A stretch of 35,236 nucleotides of DNA from CANJXF01 sp043775015 (GCA_043775015.1 JAYVSV010000025.1:1-35236); one strand, 5' to 3'; numbered from the stretch's first letter, positions 9,801 through 18,511 are shown. The notes: a model not told the origin generated them from the sequence alone. Program-made: numbers and translations.

Positions 9801-12800
9801 AAACCCGAACGTTCAACGCTGACGGATGATGCGGGTGGAACCACCCTTTTAAAAGAATCGCTGTTCAGTTACGACGGCGCGAGCGGGAACCTGATGGCGC
9901 AGCGGGATCGCATTTGCGCGGGCAGCTATGCGACCAATTCCTACTCGTATAATGGTTATGCGAATAAAGACTCGGAAACCAATTCAGCAGGAATTGTAAC
10001 TCAGACAACTTACGACAGCGCAACCCAAACATTTCCGATTCAGCAAACCGTGGGTGGAAGTTTTACGAGCACATTTAATTTTGACGCTCGCTCCGGCAAG
10101 CTGTTTTCATCGACCGATGCCAAAGGGCTGGTTGCTTCCAATGCCTACGATGCCTTTCTGCGCATCACAACCAATTGGATTTCGACGACACCTAATGGCG
10201 CGGCCAACCTTTGGATTGCCAGTTCTCAATATGGTTTGGGCGGAATCGTCTCTGGCGTGTCGAAGAATTTTATCCATGTGCAAAAGAATGATGGCGTGGA
10301 TTCGGCCAACGGCCACGAAACGTGGAGTTATTCAGATGGATTAGGTCGCCAGATTCAAACGCGCGTTGAATCTGAGACGAACGGGTTTCGCGTAAGTGAT
10401 GTCATCTATGACAAACGCGGCGGTGTGCGATTGGACACGCTGCCCTATTTCAGTTCCGGCACAAACTACACTGCGCCCACAACGAACAAACTCGGCGCGT
10501 TGCATGATTACGATCCGATTGCGCGACCGACCGTGATAACTCCTGCCGTGAATGGAACTTTTAGCAGTGGTTTGCTCACAACTACCAGTGCGACAAGTGG
10601 CGATACGGGTTCGCCGGTTGGTTCGCTGACGCTGGCCTACAACGAGGGAAATAATCCGTGGACGATGGTTCGCACGGACGAAGAAAATAAAATTCACAAG
10701 TATTTGCTCGATGCGTTTGGGCGCACGAACCAAATCATCGAACCGGGCAATTACACCACGACCTTGCGTTACGATAAACGCGATTATCTGACCAACACGG
10801 TGGATAACGCAGGCAACTCGATTGAATATGCCTACAACGATTTGGGGCAGATGGTCGCCATGGCCGATCCAGATATGGGCGTTTGGAAATATAAGCGTGA
10901 TGTCGCGGGACGGGTGCGGGAACAAACGGATGCGAAAAATCAGAAAATCATTTTCAATTACAACGATCCGTTGGGGCGGTTGAAGAGCAAGGAGGTTTAC
11001 AATTACACGGGCGCGTTTGCTTACGCGGTCACAAATTTTTACGATTCAAGCGACGATGGAAATTTTACGGTCTATGCCGGTCAGTTGTTCAAAGTCGTCG
11101 ATAACGAAGGCACGGAAAAGAACAGCTATGACGTACGCGGGCGCACTTTGAAAACCGCGCGGACTCTCACCAAGAATGGGCAGACTTACACGAATCAATT
11201 TACTTTCGATGACGCAGATAGAGTGCAAACGACCGTTTATCCGAATAATGGTCCAACGCTCACGAATATTTACGATCTCGGCGGAAATCTTTCGCAGGTC
11301 AAACAAGTTGGCGGCAGCAACACAGTCTTTTACACGGCGCGAGGATTCGATGCGCAGGGACAGTTGCTTGGAGTCAATTTCGGCAACAACACAATCACGA
11401 CCAATGATTATTACGCGAACTCGAAACGGCTGAAAGGAGTTGCCACCGCAAAATCGGGCAGCACGAATGTTCAGAGCCTTGGATATAGCTATGACAAAGT
11501 TTCAAACCTCAAGGGAATCGCGGACACCGTTTACAGCAGCTCCGCTTCCGCCGCGTTGACGAATTTGGTTTATGATGATCTGCATCGGCTGACTTCACTG
11601 ATGCGCCCTGCCATCAGCCAAACCACAACCTTCAGTTTTAGTTCCATCGGAAACCTCACTGTGAACGGTGAAGCCGGAGCGGGCACTTACAACTATGGGA
11701 CTCGAATGCCGCACGCCGTGAAGAGTGCCAATGGCAAAAACTACGCTTACGATGGCAATGGCAACATGCTCGTGCGCGGGATGCAGCGGCTGGATTACGA
11801 TCCAGAAAATCGGTTGTCGCTCGTCACCAGCACCAATTCCACGACCATTTTTGGTTACGCTGACAGCGGCGCGCGGTTATGGAAACAAACAGGAACGAAC
11901 TTACAAGTTTGGATCGGCGACATTTACGAAGAAAAGAAAGGGCAGGTTCTTTTCCACGTTTCGGCGAATGGGAAATCGGTCTGCACATTTGATTCAACCG
12001 GAACAAACGTTTTTGAATATTATCATTCCGACCACTTGCGCTCGACTTCGGTGCTGACGGACAAAAACGGAAGTCGCGTTCAACATCACGAATATTCCGC
12101 TTTCGGGCGGGACAGATTCACCGAAAGCACAACGGCATTTTCACTCTCTCGCCGTTACACAAGCCAAGTCTTAGATGAAGATACCGGCCTCTATTTTTAC
12201 GGAGCGCGATATTACGATCCTGAGTTAGCGCGTTTCATTCAACCCGACTCGATGATCCCCGATTTAGGGAATCCGCAAAGTTATAACCGCTACAGTTACA
12301 CACTCAACAATCCGTTGAAATACACTGACCCTACCGGGCATGAGAGCTATCTGGAAGGCGTCGGAAATGTTTATTTGGGTTATTACGATACAGGCGTCAG
12401 CGCGGTGAGAGGAACTGTGAACATGGTGGCGCATCCAATCCAAACCGCGCAAGGAATCGGCAGCGCAGTGGCGCATCCGATTGACACAGGAACAGCTATC
12501 GTAAATAGCACGGTGGAAACATGGAATAGCGGGAGTCGGGGTAAGGGACAGGTGGTTGCAAACATTCTTCTGGCAGTTGGAACCGCTGTCGCTCCTGGTG
12601 CGCAAGCGGGGAGCGTTTCCAAAGTGGCTCAGGTCGCAAATGTAACCTCAAAGGCGGAAGAAGTTGCACAAGCTGCGCAGAAGGTAGGGGCTGTAGCTGA
12701 AAAAGCGGGCAACGTAGCTCATAACGCCGCAGACCTCATCAAATTAAATAAATCACTTGCCAGCCAACAACAATTGGGAGAAGCCGGTCAAATTATGGCG

Positions 12801-13004
12801 GGTTCTGGGAGCCGAGTGCCATTCCGCAGTGCGTCACGTATGGCTGAAAAATACGGTGGAGACGCCTCCGATTGGGCGAAAATGAAGAGTTCGTCTTACA
12901 AGGCTTCGGATGGAACAAAGCTGCGAACCCATTGGGTTGAGAATACGAAAACTCAACAACGCGCAGAATTTAAAACCAAGATCGGAGAAGCTGCCGAAAA
13001 ATGA
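6849..13004 (+). CDS. Giant SpvB/FG-GAP/RHS-repeat polymorphic toxin-like protein
   Basis: A 2051-residue exported protein. Order: signal peptide (MKKVCFSTVIVSSFLIFNSQAQ, about 1-20); SpvB-like N-terminal domain ('GRFGYSVPLEVAPGRHG' to about 300); six FG-GAP/VCBS-like calcium motifs of the type DINGDGLPDR (about 365-735); a TcdB-like middle; YD/RHS repeats (about 1000-1750); the RHS core ending GLYFYGARYYDPELARFIQPD ... NRYSYTLNNPLKYTDPTGH at about 1830. Everything after DPTGH (about 220 residues) is the variable tip: Ala/Val-rich helices, then a polar final domain with MAEKYGGDASDWAKMKSSSY and THWVENTKTQQRAEFKTKI. In RHS/TcC proteins the shell encloses a cytotoxic C-terminus; the activity of this tip is not recognised. 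The start at 6849 was chosen because it opens a signal peptide. Confidence 0.9.
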   Translation: MKKVCFSTVIVSSFLIFNSQAQDTPGVNIGNSGAQQPKGVTPSGQFDFQTDLFTGRFGYSVPLEVAPGRHGSQPKIALRYNSSGENTWCGTGWDLDLGYIQRDTKKGVPVKWSSPNSLSQYDDAKGFIFSLNGQSANLINVTNNEYRAEIEGGFLRFILLTNGNKWQVIDKSGNQYFFGQTNLTRMSNSKAGWSSNATSGTFRWALDQVQTVNGDTTAITYTNITGALYPALFSYNGHTNSLTNSCTVQFLLATRSDTNISLKSGYRVDQTKRLDAIVHKVSSQLVWSNKLTYATSPSTQRSLLSSVTLYGTSGTTNLPPISFDYSEQNYGFQSAVNWTNLFRPSSGDVTFYALSGSAVDLLDMDGDGLPDRLIQPLVPPYTNWWVQKNTGGGFATQIPWGPLGFQTYSNLTTSNSVYWTSLQSSHGRMVDIDGDGKPDRVTDPFESYQGGGVSNILKTNFVRLHVELNNSTNLLSAISWSNVVDQYIRSNTNDPISETTDFRAVENISFVKMLDMNGDGLPDRVMRKRYQPYTNYVVQFNTGTNFSSANIFGGISAQSLTNDPGWTAFDTSLVYLIDINGDGLPDRVMPPRDTNTFNGQLVGIKFTNFVVELNNGYGFEPAMNWSGVDPQFNAPGTGTTTDYSYIETSDGMVGFRDINGDGLPDRIMRKYNPPYTNWLVQVNTGNGFASVINWPSLGSQGQTNSTDWTGIQTANTILMDINGDGLVDRVEAKYNPTLSDNYLLVELSKGPFPDLLTVVSNGIGGKIDAAYKVSTQYDNHETTNSTSRQLLPFPIYTVSSVSVSDGFYPSNTTTYLYEGGFWDATRREFNGFAKVKVTDPLGLTNIHWFHQAGGRDNSAFGEYQDAGDAIGKKGMPFRIETIGTNGVLYKLELNKVEDAMLAGDRHFAFVSQSLSLDYPGSTNAYRATAQQFNYNLTTGNLTNQIHFGEVTNVVFATNGFSDVGSDSVYQFTTFAALSNTNILDKPERSTLTDDAGGTTLLKESLFSYDGASGNLMAQRDRICAGSYATNSYSYNGYANKDSETNSAGIVTQTTYDSATQTFPIQQTVGGSFTSTFNFDARSGKLFSSTDAKGLVASNAYDAFLRITTNWISTTPNGAANLWIASSQYGLGGIVSGVSKNFIHVQKNDGVDSANGHETWSYSDGLGRQIQTRVESETNGFRVSDVIYDKRGGVRLDTLPYFSSGTNYTAPTTNKLGALHDYDPIARPTVITPAVNGTFSSGLLTTTSATSGDTGSPVGSLTLAYNEGNNPWTMVRTDEENKIHKYLLDAFGRTNQIIEPGNYTTTLRYDKRDYLTNTVDNAGNSIEYAYNDLGQMVAMADPDMGVWKYKRDVAGRVREQTDAKNQKIIFNYNDPLGRLKSKEVYNYTGAFAYAVTNFYDSSDDGNFTVYAGQLFKVVDNEGTEKNSYDVRGRTLKTARTLTKNGQTYTNQFTFDDADRVQTTVYPNNGPTLTNIYDLGGNLSQVKQVGGSNTVFYTARGFDAQGQLLGVNFGNNTITTNDYYANSKRLKGVATAKSGSTNVQSLGYSYDKVSNLKGIADTVYSSSASAALTNLVYDDLHRLTSLMRPAISQTTTFSFSSIGNLTVNGEAGAGTYNYGTRMPHAVKSANGKNYAYDGNGNMLVRGMQRLDYDPENRLSLVTSTNSTTIFGYADSGARLWKQTGTNLQVWIGDIYEEKKGQVLFHVSANGKSVCTFDSTGTNVFEYYHSDHLRSTSVLTDKNGSRVQHHEYSAFGRDRFTESTTAFSLSRRYTSQVLDEDTGLYFYGARYYDPELARFIQPDSMIPDLGNPQSYNRYSYTLNNPLKYTDPTGHESYLEGVGNVYLGYYDTGVSAVRGTVNMVAHPIQTAQGIGSAVAHPIDTGTAIVNSTVETWNSGSRGKGQVVANILLAVGTAVAPGAQAGSVSKVAQVANVTSKAEEVAQAAQKVGAVAEKAGNVAHNAADLIKLNKSLASQQQLGEAGQIMAGSGSRVPFRSASRMAEKYGGDASDWAKMKSSSYKASDGTKLRTHWVENTKTQQRAEFKTKIGEAAEK

Positions 13005-13330
13005 GTATTCCTGACGATAAAAAAAGAGAGAAAACCGCAGAGTTAATAACTGTTGCCGGTTCAATGCTAGATGGCGAAGTCAATTTACTAGTGGGTTGTC
13101 GGGCGATTTACCGTCTTCAAGATGAGATTGATTTCCCAAAAAATAAAGCTTTTGCGCTGATCGAGGCTATCGAGTCCGAAACAGACCATTTTCCATTGGG
13201 CGAAATGCGAATACACTGCGCTCCCGATTATCTGGAACGAATTGATGGCGAGATGGAACGGTATTTAGCAGATGCGAAAGAAGATATATTAGAGGCTTGC
13301 CGTGAAATCATCCGCCTTTTCAAAAAATGA
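13001..13330 (+). CDS. Candidate immunity protein for the RHS toxin tip
   Basis: A 109-residue acidic, helical protein whose ATG overlaps the RHS stop codon (ATGA), the arrangement usual for polymorphic toxin/immunity pairs. Visible features: 'GSMLDGEVNLLVGCRAIYRL', 'IEAIESETDHFPLGEMR' (about residues 50-66) and a C-terminal helix 'LADAKEDILEACREII'. The ESETDHFPLG segment recalls small DUF2489-like proteins found beside RHS and CDI toxins (from memory, unverified). No signal peptide, so it would act in the cytoplasm, binding the toxin tip. Immunity role is inferred from position, size and charge. Confidence 0.65.
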   Translation: MSIPDDKKREKTAELITVAGSMLDGEVNLLVGCRAIYRLQDEIDFPKNKAFALIEAIESETDHFPLGEMRIHCAPDYLERIDGEMERYLADAKEDILEACREIIRLFKK

Positions 13331-13674
13331 ACTTCAGCACCACATGCGGGAATGGAGTTACATACGCACCCCAATTACCGAAACGTGCTTCCAAATGGGC
13401 AGGTTAAAACTGGAGTTTCCAAAGGTGCGAATGAAATCTCTCGTCGTGTCGGCGGGAGTTCAAAAGGAGAATTCTTGCGGGTACAAAAATTGAACTCGAC
13501 ACGCCAACCAATGCAGACGCGGTGCCGTTGAAAAACGATTTGGCGCTTAGGTCAGCTTCTCGGCTACGAACGCGACGTAAAGAAGGAAAGCACGCCTACA
13601 TCAGACTGAACATCCAAACGGCTTGCCCGCCTTCCCGCGTTTGCGGGACTGTCCCGGTTAACCAGGAATGTTGA
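13331..13674 (+). pseudogene. Frameshifted relic resembling a displaced RHS toxin tip
   Basis: Directly after the immunity stop codon, the same frame stays open and reads 'HPNYRNVLPNGQVKTGVSKG' then 'GSSKGEFLR' (13331 to about 13480); the sensible sequence then continues in another frame as 'GTKIELDTPTNADAVPLKND' (from 13480, stop at 13672-13674). Neither part has a start codon of its own with a ribosome site. Orphan toxin tips left behind when an RHS gene swaps its C-terminus are known in other bacteria; this has the right place and shape, but the domain itself is not recognised. The remaining bases to 13856 hold no gene that I trust. Confidence 0.45.
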
Positions 13675-13856
13675 TATGAGAATTTTTCACTCTCAACATT
13701 CAAATCGAATTCGGTGATGGATGCGACCGCCCCAGCTATGTCAGCGAGATTTCTAGTCCTGTCGGATACAAACTCGCAACTCGGCGGGTTTATTTTTCGG
13801 ACACTACATCCGCAAATCTGTTTCCAATCGGCGATGCTTCGGTTATGGTTTTTTTT

Positions 13857-14540
13857 ATGAAGACCCCATCCATGATTTTGCAAACGGACGCGTTGCGGAA
13901 TGATCGTCGTCGGTTCCTCACCCAACTTTCGCTCGCTACTTTATTCTGGAGTGTGCCGGGCGCATTTGCCGAACAACTGGCTCTCACACCGCCCCAAACG
14001 GAAGGGCCATTTTACCCGGACAAACTTCCACTCGATACCGACAACGATCTTGTCATCGTCAATGATGCGCTCACGCCTGCTGCCGGGGAGGTCACCTATT
14101 TGAGCGGACGCATTCTTGATGCACGCGGCGAGCCTATTCGCAATGCGCTCGTCGAAATCTGGCAGACGGACAAGAACGGAATTTATCTGCACAGCGGCAG
14201 CAATAATCATGGAAAGCGCGACAGCAACTTCCAGGGTTTTGGCCGATTCCTCACTGGTTCCACTGGCGAGTATCTTTTCCGCACGATCAAACCGGTTCAA
14301 TATCCCGGTCGCTCACCGCACATTCATTTTGCGGTTAAAATGAAAGGCCGTGAAAAATTTACGACTCAATGTTACGTCGCAGGCGAACCGCAAAACGAAC
14401 GCGATGGTGTGCTCAAAAGCATCAAAGATGAAAAGGCCAGGAAATCGGTGATCATTCCATTCGCGCCCATGAAGGAAAGCCGCGCCGCTGAACTCGCCGC
14501 CCGGTTCGATATTGTGATGGGTTTTACGCCTGAGGCTTGA
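13857..14540 (+). CDS. Exported intradiol ring-cleavage dioxygenase-like protein
   Basis: A 227-residue protein of the protocatechuate 3,4-dioxygenase/catechol 1,2-dioxygenase fold. The non-haem Fe(III) ligands are all present: Tyr110 (NGIYLHS), Tyr149, His155 and His157 (YPGRSPHIHF). 'LTPPQTEGPFYPDKLP' near residue 45 and 'GRILDARGEPIRNALVEIWQ' near 85 are family hallmarks. A twin-arginine-like leader (NDRRRFLTQLSLATLF, residues about 15-30) suggests folded export to the periplasm. The single-subunit, secreted form is common in soil bacteria and its phenolic substrate is unknown. ATG 13857 was preferred to an in-frame ATG at 13845. No other aromatic-degradation gene lies nearby. Confidence 0.85.
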   Translation: MKTPSMILQTDALRNDRRRFLTQLSLATLFWSVPGAFAEQLALTPPQTEGPFYPDKLPLDTDNDLVIVNDALTPAAGEVTYLSGRILDARGEPIRNALVEIWQTDKNGIYLHSGSNNHGKRDSNFQGFGRFLTGSTGEYLFRTIKPVQYPGRSPHIHFAVKMKGREKFTTQCYVAGEPQNERDGVLKSIKDEKARKSVIIPFAPMKESRAAELAARFDIVMGFTPEA

Positions 14541-14647
14541 GTATTTGGCAAAATGGATTGGTCACAATTTTGATCCAGAAAAATTAATAATCTTTGCTGC
14601 GCGACAGATACTTGTCTCATCGCTTGGCGCTCTGTAGAGTTCCGCGC

Positions 14648-15736
14648 ATGGAAATCTTTCGTCGCATTTTATCAACTGCTGTCCAAGGCGGAGCTTCGGA
14701 CATTCATGTTAAAATTGGTAACCCAATCATTTTTCGGATCAACCGCGCTCTGGTTGCCATCGAGTCTCCGCTACCGACCGATGAATGGATGGCCACCATT
14801 ACGGCCAACATGCTGCCAAAGCATTTGCAAAAACGTTATGAAGAGGATCACGAAGTTGACTTTTCCTATTTCCTGCCGGGCGTAGGCCGTTTCCGCACCA
14901 ATCTTTTCCAAGAACGTGGCCGCGCCTGTTTGGCGATGCGTTTTGTGAAAACGCAGGTTCCCAGCTTCGAAGAGCTTGGGCTGCTTCCGATTTTGAAGAA
15001 GATTTCGCAGTCACCGCGCGGAATTGTTTTGCTCGCCGGTTCCACCGGTTGCGGTAAATCGACCACGCTCGCGGCGATGATCGAGTATATCAATGCCAAC
15101 AGCCGCAAACACATTATCACGATGGAAGATCCCATCGAATATGTGTTTGAGGATAATCAATCAATCATCGAACAGCGCGAAGTCGGTCTCGACACACTTT
15201 CATTTGGGCACGGCCTCAAACACGTTTTACGTCAGGATCCCGATATTATCATGGTCGGAGAAATGCGCGACGCCGTCAGTTTTTCTGCAGCCATGAGCGC
15301 GGCGGACACGGGCCATCTGGTGCTCTCGACCTTGCACACGACGAACGCGTCGCAGTCGGTCAGCCGTGTTTTGGATTTCTTCAAAGCGGATGAACGTGAA
15401 CAAGTCCGCCGCCAATTGGCCGGCACGTTGCAGGCGGTGATTTGTCAGCGCATGGTCCCCACCATCGCGGGAGGAATGACCCCCGCCCAGGAAATTTTGA
15501 TCAACACCGGAACGGTGCGAAAATTGATTGAAGAAAATCGTCTTGATAAACTCCCGGCTGCCATCGAAACCGGCAATGAAGATGGGATGTTAAATTTCAA
15601 TCAGGCCCTTTTGCAACTGGTGCAGGATGGAAAAGTTTCACGCGAAGAAGCGCTGGCAAAGGCTACGAATGCGCAGGCACTCGAAATGAATTTCCAGGGG
15701 ATTTTCCTCAGCGAAGGAAAACGAATTCTCGGTTAA
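14648..15736 (+). CDS. pilT: PilT-type type IV pilus retraction ATPase
   Basis: A 362-residue hexameric secretion-superfamily ATPase expected to power type IV pilus retraction at the inner membrane. N-terminal domain begins 'GGASDIHVKIGNPIIFRI', the PilT signature. Walker A GSTGCGKSTT is at about residues 131-140, the Asp box and Walker B (DPDIIMVGEMRD) at about 197-208, and the His box TGHLVLSTLHTTNA at about 222-235. The C-terminus lacks the long tail of PilU but the PilT AIRNLIRE motif is only loosely seen (TVRKLIEE), so PilT versus a paralogue is not settled. The ATG at 14648 aligns with the family start. Its stop shares the palindrome TTAA with the convergent waaA stop. Confidence 0.88.
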   Translation: MEIFRRILSTAVQGGASDIHVKIGNPIIFRINRALVAIESPLPTDEWMATITANMLPKHLQKRYEEDHEVDFSYFLPGVGRFRTNLFQERGRACLAMRFVKTQVPSFEELGLLPILKKISQSPRGIVLLAGSTGCGKSTTLAAMIEYINANSRKHIITMEDPIEYVFEDNQSIIEQREVGLDTLSFGHGLKHVLRQDPDIIMVGEMRDAVSFSAAMSAADTGHLVLSTLHTTNASQSVSRVLDFFKADEREQVRRQLAGTLQAVICQRMVPTIAGGMTPAQEILINTGTVRKLIEENRLDKLPAAIETGNEDGMLNFNQALLQLVQDGKVSREEALAKATNAQALEMNFQGIFLSEGKRILG

Positions 15737-17058
15737 GCGAGCGGTTCGGGTTGCCGGTGCTCCGACAACCTGGCGAGAATCATCTCCACCGTGCGTTCCA
15801 CTGCGCCGAGATTTTCTCGCACGACTTCTTGCGCGTTTTTTCCAAGCTGTGCCCGGCGGGCGTCGTCACCCAGCAGGTTGCCGATTGCGTGTTCCAAATC
15901 TGCGGCATCGCGGACTTGAACCGCCCCATTCCGTTTCACGAACGAGTTGGCAATCGCCGCAAAATTCTGCATGTTCGGCCCGAAAATCATCGCCTTGCCC
16001 AGCGCTCCCGGCTCGATGGGATTCTGACCACCCTCCGCCGTTAAACTTTTTCCAACGAAGATCAACGATGCGTGTTCGTAGAAAAATTTTAATTCGCCGG
16101 TGCTGTTGACGAGCAGGCAATCCACTTCGCCAGATTTGTGTCGGGTCGCTGGCGTGATCGTGCTGCGATAAACAAATTTTACTCCGCGCGATTCCAAAGC
16201 GCGTCCGACTTCTCGTCCGCGTTCAAAGTGCCTGGGCACGAGTACCAGAAACAAATTGGGAAAACGCTGGCGCAGTCGAAGAAAAATTTCGGCGAGCAGC
16301 GCCTCTTCACCATCGTGCGTGCTCCCGGCGACGAGGACCGGGACATTCGCCGGAACGCCAATTTGCGCGAGCAAATCCGGAACATGAAGCACGCGCCGTT
16401 CATCGAGTCTGGCCGCATCAAATTTTAAATTTCCAAAAGTGTGTACATTTTCCGGAGGAAAACCGAGTTCACGAAGGCGGGCGGCATCAGTCTCGTTTTG
16501 ACAACCGACGCCCGCGAAGCTTTGGAAAATCGGTCGAAACAGAAAACCAAAACGTTTGTAGCCTCGGAACGATTTGTCCGAAAGCCGCGCGTTCACCAGG
16601 AACAACGGAATGTCGCGATCAATGGCTTGCCAAAGAAAGTTCGGCCAAATTTCCGCTTCGACGAGAACGATTGCAGTCGGATGAATTGTGGTGATCGCCC
16701 GGCGGACAAATTTGTAGGCATCGATTGGGTAATAAATTTTATCCACGTGCTGCGGCAGTTTGCTCTGCAGTTCGCCCATGCCGGTGGAAGTTGTGGTCGA
16801 GACGACGATTTTCAAATTGGGCGCGCGCGGCTCGAGAGCTTGAATGAGTCGGGTGCAAATATTCACTTCACCCACGCTGACGGCGTGCAGCCAAAGCACG
16901 TCGCGATTGGTCAGGCCTTGTTTTAATTTGCCGCTGTATCGACCGGAACGCTGGCTGAATCCCGCCCGCCAATTTCCGCGCCGCCACATTTTTAAAAAAT
17001 AAAATGGAGCACTGATCGCCAGGCCAATCGGGAAAAGAATGTTGTAGAGCAAACGCAT
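15733..17058 (-). CDS. waaA: 3-deoxy-D-manno-octulosonic acid transferase WaaA
   Basis: A 441-residue GT30 glycosyltransferase that adds Kdo to lipid A precursor at the inner membrane, showing that the organism makes lipopolysaccharide. An N-terminal membrane anchor (about residues 5-22) is followed by 'WLHAVSVGEV' (about 55-64), 'VLVEAEIWPNFL' (about 116-127) and the C-terminal CMP-Kdo site 'STGELKFFYEHASLIFVGKS', 'GGQNPIEPGALGKAMIFGP'. At the place where most homologues have a catalytic Glu in an 'ERLG/ERFG' motif (about residue 36), this protein appears to read SQRSG; whether the Glu is really lost needs an alignment. It lies 4 bases after the transporter gene, so the two form an operon. 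Confidence 0.92.
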   Translation of the reverse strand: MRLLYNILFPIGLAISAPFYFLKMWRRGNWRAGFSQRSGRYSGKLKQGLTNRDVLWLHAVSVGEVNICTRLIQALEPRAPNLKIVVSTTTSTGMGELQSKLPQHVDKIYYPIDAYKFVRRAITTIHPTAIVLVEAEIWPNFLWQAIDRDIPLFLVNARLSDKSFRGYKRFGFLFRPIFQSFAGVGCQNETDAARLRELGFPPENVHTFGNLKFDAARLDERRVLHVPDLLAQIGVPANVPVLVAGSTHDGEEALLAEIFLRLRQRFPNLFLVLVPRHFERGREVGRALESRGVKFVYRSTITPATRHKSGEVDCLLVNSTGELKFFYEHASLIFVGKSLTAEGGQNPIEPGALGKAMIFGPNMQNFAAIANSFVKRNGAVQVRDAADLEHAIGNLLGDDARRAQLGKNAQEVVRENLGAVERTVEMILARLSEHRQPEPLA

Positions 17059-17062
17059 TCGT

Positions 17063-18511
17063 CTAGTGCCTGAAAAAGAAAACCAGCCAGATCACGATGA
17101 ACATCGGAATAAGGAAGGGCAGGGTGTATTTCAGGATATATCCCATGAACCCGGGGGTATGGACGTTTTGATGATCCGCAATGGATTTCACCATGAAGTT
17201 TGGCCCGTTGCCGATGTAGGTAGCCGCACCAAAGAAAACCGCCCCGACGCTGATCGCGACGATGAAGCTATTGAGCGAAATATTTCCGAGGAGGTAAGCG
17301 ATCTTGATGTCTTCGCCAGTGATGATTCCCGCAGCCATTTGCCTCGGAAAATATTGTTTCAAGGCATCGAAGGTATGGCGCACTTGATCGGCGGTTGCGC
17401 CCGTCAGGGTTGCGAGATCGGCCCCGCCTGATTTGATGAGATGATCGACTTGCGCAATGATTTGTTTGTCGATGCTCCCTTCCACGGCGCTCAGGAAACT
17501 TAAATAGGTTGGAGCGTTGTCGAGAAAACCGGAGAGAGTGCCTGCGGCCCAAAAATAGAGCGAAGGAGAGGGGGTGCCCAACGCGCGCGAGTTCTCTTGA
17601 AGCCAATCCAACGCGGGCATCATCGTGGCAAAAATTCCAATGAACAAAATCGCGACTTCCTGGATCGGATGAAAATTGAAGTTGTTTGATTTATGCACAT
17701 GCTTTTGCGTGGTGAAGTAGGATCCAACCGCCGCGCCAATCATCAACCCCTCACGCAGGAACGGAGGGTTGTTGATGAACACGGAACCAAGAATCACCGC
17801 GAGGAAAAAAATGTTGGAGATTCCGTCAAAACGCCATTCTTCATTTTGGGTTAAGTCGCCGCGGACGCGTTTTGGTGCTCGGCGGAAATTGCGCACGTCC
17901 ACGAAGTAGAACATGGCGAGCAGAATCCCAATTCCCAAAGCCCACATTGGCCAGCAATGTTCGGCCACCCACCAGAACGGAATGCCTTTCAAATAACCGA
18001 GGAACAATGGCGGATCGCCAATGGGAGTCAGGCAACCGCCCACGTTGGAGACGATGAAAATGAAGAACACGACGTGATGCGCGGTGATACGATATTTATT
18101 CATCCGCAACCAGGGGCGAACCAGCAGCATTGATGCACCCGTGGTTCCCAGAAAATTGGCCAACACGGCTCCAACAAACAAAAAGGTCACGTTGACCATG
18201 GGCGTCGCTTCTCCTTTTACGTTGATATGGATACCCCCTGAAACGATGTAAAGAGAGCCGATCAGTGCGATGAAGCTCAGATAATGGTGTGCGGTCTCAC
18301 CAATTTTGTGTCGAGCAATGCCAGTGGTATCACCTTGAAATCCAAAAAAATAATAGCAGAGAGTCACCGCTCCCAAAGCCAGTGCCACTTTGGCGTAATG
18401 TTTCAGCCACCAATTTGGCAGCAGCAGCGGTCCGATGGCGATCATCGCCAGCAGAGCGCCGAACGGCAAAATCATCCAAGGGTTCGGTGTAAACAGAAGC
18501 TTATACTCCAC
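17063..18511 (-). CDS. Ion-transporter superfamily protein (NhaD/citrate-transporter-like)
   Basis: A 482-residue inner-membrane protein with about 11-12 hydrophobic segments. It resembles uncharacterised sodium:proton antiporters of the ion transporter superfamily: 'VGAVLANFLGTTGASMLLVRP' has two halves of the conserved N-G-TGA motif (about residues 112-132), and 'SNVGGCLTPIGDPPLFLGYL' (about 154-173) and 'GFLDNAPTYLSFL' (about 330-342) are the NhaD-type motifs with polar residues in discontinuous helices. Likely Na+/H+ exchange, but an anion or citrate substrate is possible. It is first in an operon with waaA; a 60-base hairpin lies upstream of its start. Confidence 0.82.
   Translation of the reverse strand: MEYKLLFTPNPWMILPFGALLAMIAIGPLLLPNWWLKHYAKVALALGAVTLCYYFFGFQGDTTGIARHKIGETAHHYLSFIALIGSLYIVSGGIHINVKGEATPMVNVTFLFVGAVLANFLGTTGASMLLVRPWLRMNKYRITAHHVVFFIFIVSNVGGCLTPIGDPPLFLGYLKGIPFWWVAEHCWPMWALGIGILLAMFYFVDVRNFRRAPKRVRGDLTQNEEWRFDGISNIFFLAVILGSVFINNPPFLREGLMIGAAVGSYFTTQKHVHKSNNFNFHPIQEVAILFIGIFATMMPALDWLQENSRALGTPSPSLYFWAAGTLSGFLDNAPTYLSFLSAVEGSIDKQIIAQVDHLIKSGGADLATLTGATADQVRHTFDALKQYFPRQMAAGIITGEDIKIAYLLGNISLNSFIVAISVGAVFFGAATYIGNGPNFMVKSIADHQNVHTPGFMGYILKYTLPFLIPMFIVIWLVFFFRH

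Noticed and set aside
13596..13925. 109-residue minus-strand ORF before the dioxygenase
   Set aside because: It crosses the dioxygenase start and leader, has poor composition, and no ribosome site.
16441..16926. 161-residue plus-strand ORF
   Set aside because: Fully antisense to waaA, whose motifs are clear.
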